From Solea solea (taxonomy: Eukaryota; Chordata; Actinopteri; Pleuronectiformes; Soleidae): a stretch of DNA of 64,000 nucleotides. How positions within the stretch are numbered: the first letter of the stretch is position 1; each line of letters starts with the position of its first letter. A program made the translations under genes and the position numbers. The notes below the pieces were generated by a model that was not told the origin of the DNA, did no database searches, and saw nothing but the letters and a program-made list of their open reading frames with translations. This document shows, one piece after another, positions 57,380 to 64,000 of this stretch. The stretch lies in assembly GCF_958295425.1 (NCBI RefSeq), contig NC_081139.1, positions 21,705,888-21,769,887 of the forward strand. The letters run 5' to 3'.

Positions 57380-59000
57380 GACTACATTGCTTTTCACATA
57401 AGGAAGAAATAATGACCTGGCAACTGAGTGAGTAAAGCGTTTTAAATATATGTAAATAGAAATTGTATTCATAAGGCAAAAGTTATTACTTATGCACGAG
57501 GGAAAAGATAAAAAAAGTTGAACCACACCAACAGTGGATTTATAGTCGTACTGAATAAATATTTCACAATTATCTTCTGACATTTGGGTTAGCTAATGAA
57601 AATTAAAAAACAAAGCTAATGAAAAAGGACATTTTCTCTGGAGCAGACTAATGTGGTTAGACCCTTTTATTTATTTAAGCTTTTGATAACAACCAGACAG
57701 GTCTGGATAGATCTGCCAGTATTTTCAGTATTTACTTAATTCAAAGGGGATGAATGGCTGGAGCTGCCTTCTAATGGAGGAATAGACTAGGGAAACTGTC
57801 GACTAGTTTTTGGACTAAATAGGATCTGTTTCTGGAAAGACATGGGGCTGCTGAATACTTTCAAACGCACTCACACAGAAGGCACACTGTGGGTACCGTG
57901 AAAAAAGCTTTGAACAATATTTAAAATTTATGAAACCACAAAAAAAATCGTGCTGCAGACTTGCTAAATAAGTATTCAGTGTGTGTGTGTGTGTGTGTGT
58001 GTCAGGGCAGCCCTGCGACCTCCACATGTGGAACAGTTTACTTTAAATCAGGTACAGGATGATCCTCAGCAGCAGCAGCAGCAGCACTGTAATTGAGCAG
58101 CTTCTGTAACAGTTCCCAGCAGCCTTCACACTGTACCTGCCTTTGTTTGTGTACCTGCAGTTCTCTGTGCAGCAAGATACCACACTTATCTGCAAAAAAA
58201 CAACAACACAAAACTCACTGTACGAAATTCACCATGTGTTTCTGTTGATCCGCCGTAAATTCACGAGTCTGTCTGTCCACTCCGGGGGTTTGATTCCCAT
58301 GCCGGAGCCCAGGCCCAAAACAACAAGACATTCTTTGGCTGAGCTGTGCGCACCACAGCGCCACCACAGATAGTTAGGCTCCTCCCACTTATGAAATCAT
58401 TGACGGGGATGAGAGTCATAGAGAAAGAAGAGGGGAGAGCTGCCATCATGTAACTCAACGCACACATGGCCACTGATCTAGAACGTGAGTCTGAGAGGCT
58501 GGAAAAAGGTGAATAAAAGTCGGCGTCGTTGCAAACAGGTTGTGTGTGACTGTGGGAAAGAGTACGTTATGTGTGTGTTGTTGTAAAGGGTTAATTGTAC
58601 CCACGTTGTGGCTGGCTGTTCTCTGGCAGACTGGCTAGATTCAGGCTGGCAGCAGGAACAGAGAGGCCCTTTATAATACAGTTCTGCTGATTGAAATCAT
58701 ATGGCAATGCCTGAAATCATTGAACTACTTGGACGGAGGACAAAACGCAGGAGGAGAAGTGTTGCACCCCTTCTGCGTTTCTGTTTGTTCAACACTTTTT
58801 TTCTCCCTATTCCCTTTGATTTTGTTTCTTGTCTGGACTTTGCTTTGCAGATAATTCAGCTTTTCTTTCTTTCCTTTTTTCAGTTTTCTTTTTTTGAATG
58901 AATTGTTGTGATTGGTTTGGCTTCAGTGGAGTTGTTAAATCATTGAGTTTTACCCAGACTTTGTTTCCAAGCTCTAATCCCTCCTCTCTCTCTTCCCTCC
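57380..59000. other. Presumed rarg upstream intron
   Basis: A (GT)n lies at about 57978-58001 and a (CAG)n at about 58069-58086. No exon is visible before the acceptor at 59010. Confidence 0.5.
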
Positions 59001-59010
59001 TTTTCTACAG

Positions 59011-59208
59011 AGTCTGGACCTGGTCAGGTCTTGGTCACTTGGCTCCTGGTCTCTCTCCGGCTCTTCCTCTCTCTCTCACCAGCAGCCCTCTGGTGGAGAA
59101 GCCGGCAGCTGAGAGGCTGAAGAGGGTAGAGGAAGAGGAAGAGCGAGTAAAACAGCAAGACAATCAGAGAGAGAAGTCACCTCATCCATCACCAGCACTT
59201 TTTTTACC
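59011..59208 (+). other. rarg: rarg 5' UTR part of the first coding exon
   Basis: A pyrimidine tract and acceptor (CTTTTCTACAG) end at 59010, so the coding exon starts with about 198 bases of leader spliced from an upstream non-coding exon. The leader is rich in CTCT and GAGGAAGAG runs. It contains TGGTCA-N5-TGGTCA (59021-59026 and 59032-59037). Confidence 0.65.
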
Positions 59209-59377
59209 ATGGCAGCCAACAGGGAGCATCAAGTGCGTCACATGACCACCTTCCCCCGCGCCATGTTCCCGTTCACCTTTAACTCCATGAGGAGCCACTC
59301 CCACTTTGACCTACTGGCCAGTAACCACCTTTTAGGCCGTTTTGGGGCTGACCTGCCCAAAGAGATGGCTGCACTGT
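59209..59377 (+). CDS. rarg: Retinoic acid receptor gamma, first coding exon (isoform-1 A region), gene continues beyond window
   Basis: The ATG at 59209 has a strong context (ACCATGG) and encodes 56 residues plus one base of the next codon, before the donor GTGAGT at 59378. The peptide has a hydrophobic, Phe/Pro-rich middle (MFPFTFNSMRSHSHFDLL) and ends GADLPKEMAAL. Mammalian RARgamma-1 ends the same exon with DLPKEMASL and is also close to 60 residues, which is why I call rarg isoform 1. The product is a retinoid-activated nuclear receptor acting with RXR at RARE sites. No zinc-finger or ligand-domain exon is present before the window ends, so intron 2 exceeds 4.6 kb. The a/b fish duplicate cannot be assigned. 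Confidence 0.82.
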
Positions 59378-60985
59378 GTGAGTAACCAAATACACGTATG
59401 ATCCCTTCACACAAACAGCCACACAGATGTGAAAATGATTGTGTTGCCTAAAAAGAGGAGCGTTTATAATGCCATTTTTCCATTTGGTGCGAGGAAGGCG
59501 TTTCTTTCACACCAACACACACCAACTCCTGACTGACAGAACGGCTTTATATTCAGACTCAACAATGAGTTTAGTTCAGATTCAGAATGTGGCGAAAATG
59601 TTTTGTATCATCATGAGGGTTGGAACCAGTCCAAGGTTCAGTCAGGAGGCAAAAAATCCTAATCCCACACCACTGCACATGACAAGATAGTGTGCTGAAC
59701 GTCCATGTCCTGCCCAGCTCTGTTTTATGTAAAGCTGTGGAGACTTCACAATTTTAGAAAAAGGCTTCAGGGCATGTTTGAGAGAAGAGAAGAAAAGAGA
59801 AGAAAAGAAAAGAGAAGAGACACTAATATTGCCCTGTTTCAGGATTTCCATGGATCATTACATTCAAACAGATAGACAGAAACAGTCATTTTCCCAATAA
59901 TAAAAATCTCTCTTAACTGTTTTCACTTGAACTTGAATAACATGAGACAGAGCAAGACCAAGTTCCCCCTTCTGAGTCACAGGGGGCGCTACTGCCCTTC
60001 AGTAGGAGGATTAGGAGTTGATGAGAGGGTGAAATGTTTACACAAAGGCAGAGAACATTGTGTCTTTGGAAAGTTGATTTGAGGACTGAAGGACACTTTC
60101 TCCTCTGCTATTATAAGCCTATATATCATCACACAATATTTCAGCTTTTAAAAATACAATATACTGTACATGGCCTTCATGTGTAAAGTTTGTAAACGTT
60201 GAATTTGATCCTAATTATTTTGTACTTTGATATTTGTTCACACTGTATTCAGTCAGTATTTGTACTGAGCACAGAAGGAGAACCAATTCAAATAAACTTG
60301 TTTTTCCAGTTGTAATTATTAGTTTTAGAATAAATAAACCAGCAAGTATATACACTGCAGGTATAGCATGTACTGTATATAATGAACACTAATATCCTGA
60401 GGTGCAGTTTTCCACCATTGATACATACAGTATTTTAAATGCATGTCCCAAACTAACTGCAGCATCTGTTTCAATCACATACTGACCTGTGCTGAGACTG
60501 AGGCTCGTGGGTGAAGTCTGTCCACATCACTTTCAGAAGTACCTGCTGCACACTCAGACATGTTCACAGCTGTTATCCACTGATCTCACGCTACCTCTGG
60601 GGCTCTTACATTTACATACAGACAGACAAACAGAGGCAGATATGAGAGGCCACTTGAGGTTGGGTGAAAAAAAAAAAGGGTGGTCACTCATGACTGATGG
60701 TAAAACACAATAAGATGTGGGCTATTTATACTCAATTTCATCCAGGTAACACATTTGCTTATGGGTTGACATTTCAATTTTACTTTGTTTAACAGCTGAC
60801 AGCAGATTGTGAGGAAGATTTTGAATCAGCGCAGTGGTGAAACAGTTGAGAATACAAATTAACATTAAAAAAAACAATCTATCCATTATCCATCTGCTTA
60901 CAATAGGCTACATGCAGGCTAAATCTTTACGTCACTAACACTGACTGTGTGTGAGATGCTTTTAAGAAGACCTTTAAGTATCAGG

Positions 60986-61059
60986 TCCTATATGGTCTAG
61001 TGGTTAGGATTCCTGGTTTACCCCCAGGCGGGCGTGGGTTTGATTCCCCCGGTATAGAA
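60986..61059 (+). tRNA. tRNA-Glu-like pseudogene or tRNA-derived SINE head
   Basis: TCCTATATGGTCTAGTGGTT and AGGATTCCTGG match the 5' half of vertebrate tRNA-Glu, with an A-box TGGTCTAGTGGTTAGG and a B-box GGTTTGATTCC. The anticodon loop between CCTGG and CCAGG reads TTTACCC, giving an anticodon-like TAC instead of TTC/CTC. The acceptor and T stems carry a mismatch each. It is therefore probably a pseudogene. Confidence 0.5.
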
Positions 61060-61424
61060 ACTGTTCTGTTGTGGTTGAAAGTTGACAGTTTGAAACCTGG
61101 AACGGATACACAACCCACACACACACACACAGGTGCTGTCTGCTATCTCTATATGTCTGGTTTGTGTGTTATGGCTATAATGCAAAATGAGGAATTCTAA
61201 TGATTCCAACTCTTCATGTTTCCATACCGTATATTTCCACACTGTGTGATTTTGGACAGTAGCTGAATCAGATGTAAGACGATAACATCAGTGTCTTCAC
61301 TGCAACACAAGATATCAATATAAATGTACGATTTTGGTAACACTTTACATCACAGTACAGTGAGAACATGGTGGTATGATCAGGGAGAAAATATCATGGT
61401 TAATACAAACTGAATTCTAGAGCT

Positions 61425-61748
61425 GCAACTAACGATTATTTTCATAATTATTTTCTCGATTAATCGAGTAATCGTTTGGTCCATAAAATGTCAGAAAACG
61501 TTCAAAATAATGTTGATCAGTGTCTGTCAAACCTGGAAATGACAATGTTCAAAATTATTCACTTTTAATGATTTCTTTGTTTTATATGGAGCAAAGAAAC
61601 AAAGTAAATATCCACATTTAAGAAGCTGAAACAATCAGAAATCTTGTTTTAATCATGAAAAAAGCTTCAAACCGATTCATCGATGATCAAAATAGTTGAC
61701 GACTCATTTAGTAATCGATTAATTGAGTAATTGTTTCAGCTCGACTGA
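61425..61748. repeat. Dispersed repeat B, copy 3
   Basis: AGCTGCAACTAACGATTATT opens it and TTGTTTCAGCTCGACTG closes it. The inside matches the copies at 9.4 and 13.6 kb (TTTAATGATTTCTTTGTTTT, GAAGCTGAAACAATCAG). Confidence 0.8.
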
Positions 61749-62578
61749 ATTCTGATGCCAATTTCCGCTTTGTAACAATAATGCCTGTGTTGTAATAAGG
61801 AGATAATATTTGAGTGATACCATGTTATTACCAAAGTATTATGTGGGTAATATCAGTGTAATATCTCCACATGTTTTTCTATTGTTATTACCAAACTATC
61901 ACTTGTATAGGAAACAACTGTTTTACCTCCCTGTTACAAATGATCACCATCATGTTCTTATACTCATGTAAGATGTAAAATGCTAGCACGTAATATCAGT
62001 TACTTGTGTAAGCAACCTAAATGTAACCTAACATGTACTTACAGCGTTTTACTTCTTGTCTGGTTGTTGTCTGCCCCCATGTATGCGTCGGCTGGATTTA
62101 CAAAAACATGATTTTATAAACTCCCTCAGATAAACTGACAGCCCTTATGTAAACGGATAGTTAGCCGTGGCTGCCTGCCAGCGGCGGGTTCCGCTGCTGA
62201 TTATTGTTAATGAAGGAGGAACCATGCAATTAATGAGGCCATTCGTCACCAACAAGGAAAGCTAAAATAAATTACTTATCTCTCATTAGAGCAAAGTGAA
62301 CAAAATTATACAAAATTACAGTAGAACTTTAAATGGGCTTTGCTAATTAATTCAAACCAGGTCCTAATCAGTGTGAGCGGAAGACTGGACTTTGTTCCCT
62401 AATGAGATGAAACTCAAAGCTTCCCTGGACTTGAAATTAGAGGATATCGACATCAAAAGCTCCCTGCTGTGTATTCAGTCATACAGTAATTTCTCTCTTA
62501 TTTTCCTAATAGCAGTGGGAATTTGTAGGAACACACAACAAACCCCTTTTCAGCTGAAGCTCCTTTTCTGCTCAGTGC

Positions 62579-62582
<4 letters not shown>

Positions 62583-62613
<31 letters not shown>
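62583..62613 (+). repeat. (GA)n microsatellite
   Basis: A pure GA run directly visible. Confidence 0.95.
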
Positions 62614-62615
<2 letters not shown>

Positions 62616-62989
62616 CAACGGTGTAAATACACAATACGATCTTTGTATTTTCTGCGGAATAAGTAAATGTGTCTATAACGTTCTTAGAAAACTGATTTAT
62701 GCCTTTTTTTTCCCTCACTTCCAGAGCCACGTTTATTTTTAAAGTCTGAATGTGGAGCTGGAGCACAAAAGTGTATTTTTCTACAATGAACACACTGTCC
62801 TTTCGTAATTTCTGTACTTGTCACATCTTGTTCTTAGTAATGTGTGTGCGCGTGCGTGTGCGTGTGTGTGTGTGCGTGCGTGTGTGGTGTGATATTAGTA
62901 ACTTGAACCTAAAGGCACAGACTGAGGCTTGTGTGTTTTTCTTTGTGTCTGTCATCACATGCACTCTGTTTAAGCACATACACATACTA

Positions 62990-63022
62990 CGAACACACAC
63001 ACACACACACACACACACACAT
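62990..63022 (+). repeat. (CA)n microsatellite
   Basis: A pure CA run directly visible. Confidence 0.95.
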
Positions 63023-64000
63023 TTTGACTGCCACTCCGTAGGCTGCACATTCCAACACCCATGAATATCACAAACCCGCAGTCTTGTGCTCCCTGCCTCA
63101 CATTTGTGACTATATTTGTGCGCTTGCTGATGACCGCAGTGAGACTTTGTGCAAATATCTGCGGCCGCGCTGGAGGAGCTGCCGGTTGAGACACAGACAG
63201 AGGAAAGAAAGAGAGGCCATTGTTCGCACTCTGTGTGTTTGTGTCAGACATGAAGACGGGATGAATAGCTGAAGAACCTGATTGTGAATAGTTGTAATGT
63301 GACACGCTCCTCTTACAAGTTGTGTGTGTGTGTGAGAGAGAAGAGGGAAAGGACATGGCCGTCCGGGGAGTCCCGTGTTTTAAGTTTCAAAGGCAGCGAG
63401 CTGCAATTTGCCTAACTAAAAGAGTGGGAGTGAGCTTGTGTTTTTGTTCAAAGTGAAGGAGAAAGAGAAAGAGACATTTTTTTTTTCTTCTTCTTCTTCT
63501 CTCACATTCCCTCCTGCATTTGTGTGTCTCCTTCCTCAAAGCAGCAACAGGGGGCAGGGTGCTGCGAGGCGGGGAGGGTAATTGTCTCAAGGTGTGGAAA
63601 GAGCTCAGTGGGCTGATATTGTGCAGCTCTGCTCCCTGCAGTGTGTCATTGTAGTGTGTGAGTGTGTGGGTTACCGGATGGTGAAAGACAGGTACAGACT
63701 CTACTCACTGAGGAGGAGGAGGAGTTTTCTAAAAGAGCACTTTCATCATGTATTTATTTATTTTTATACATCACATCAAGGCTGCATGATTATCCTCCTA
63801 ATAATGACAACAAATGGCTTAATGGATTCAGGGCGTTGAGAGAGATTTCAGTAAACAAAAGAAGGAAAAACAAAACAAAAAGAGAATTATTATGCAGCAT
63901 GGAGTGTACAAAGCCACAGGCAGGACAAGTTTGGAAGTAGGTGTGTGTGTGTGTGTGTGTGGGGTGGGGGGGGGGAGTGTTAGAGCCCCAGTGGGGGTTT

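Larger units (their letters stand above)
59378..64000 (+). other. rarg: rarg intron following the first coding exon
   Basis: No RAR DNA-binding exon appears before the right edge. The intron carries a tRNA-Glu-like pseudogene at 60.99 kb, repeat B at 61.43-61.75 kb, (GA)n at 62583-62613, (CA)n at about 62994-63020 and a GT/G-rich run near 63.94-63.98 kb. Confidence 0.7.

Noticed and set aside
1..64000. CRISPR arrays, operons, phage or bacterial insertion sequences
   Set aside because: No spaced direct repeats with unique spacers and no prokaryotic gene layout; the tandem arrays present are vertebrate micro- and minisatellites.

Overview
This is a 64 kb stretch of vertebrate nuclear DNA, almost certainly from a ray-finned (teleost) fish. 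Genes are split into many short exons with GT-AG introns. Intergenic DNA is packed with microsatellites and with dispersed repeats of the kind that litter percomorph genomes. Most long open frames are low-complexity or antisense shadows. No database search was possible; identities rest on reading protein motifs against remembered family members.

Layout, left to right. (1) 1-4.6 kb: two exon-like segments on the + strand (544-631 and 2690-2713) that may be the 3' end of an unidentified gene with a long 3' UTR. (2) 4.6-11.2 kb: intergenic repeats, including a decayed Tc1/mariner element, LINE pieces and MITEs. (3) 11.2-15.9 kb, - strand: a complete lifeguard/TMBIM-family (FAIM2-like) membrane protein gene, 12 coding exons, 255 aa. 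(4) 15.9-20.7 kb: intergenic DNA with a foldback element and the probable 3' UTR of the next gene. (5) 20.7-30.5 kb, - strand: a complete Rev-erb nuclear receptor gene, best matched to the fish nr1d4 group, 8 coding exons, 584 aa, with promoter-like DNA out to about 31.5 kb. (6) 31.5-59 kb: mostly intergenic, with a 20-bp minisatellite, a CpG-rich segment at 34.6-35.1 kb carrying two ROR-element-like sites and a CACGTG E-box, two exon-like segments at 38.1 and 40.4 kb, poly-C tracts and many dispersed repeats. (7) 59.0-59.4 kb, + strand: the first coding exon of retinoic acid receptor gamma (rarg, isoform-1 type A region); the rest of the gene lies beyond the right edge.

The nr1d4 (-) and rarg (+) pair is divergent, as NR1D1 and RARA are on human chromosome 17, so the window probably samples the third NR1D/RAR paralogon. 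Both are ligand-regulated transcription factors: a haem-binding circadian repressor and a retinoid-dependent activator. The most interesting reading is regulatory. Sequences matching clock-related sites sit at several places in and upstream of nr1d4: a tandem CATGTG-N7-CATGTG, a Rev-DR2 in intron 4, a DR2 with two CACGTG boxes in intron 1, and a pair of RORE-like sites upstream. No radically new system (CRISPR, toxin, mobile operon) is visible.
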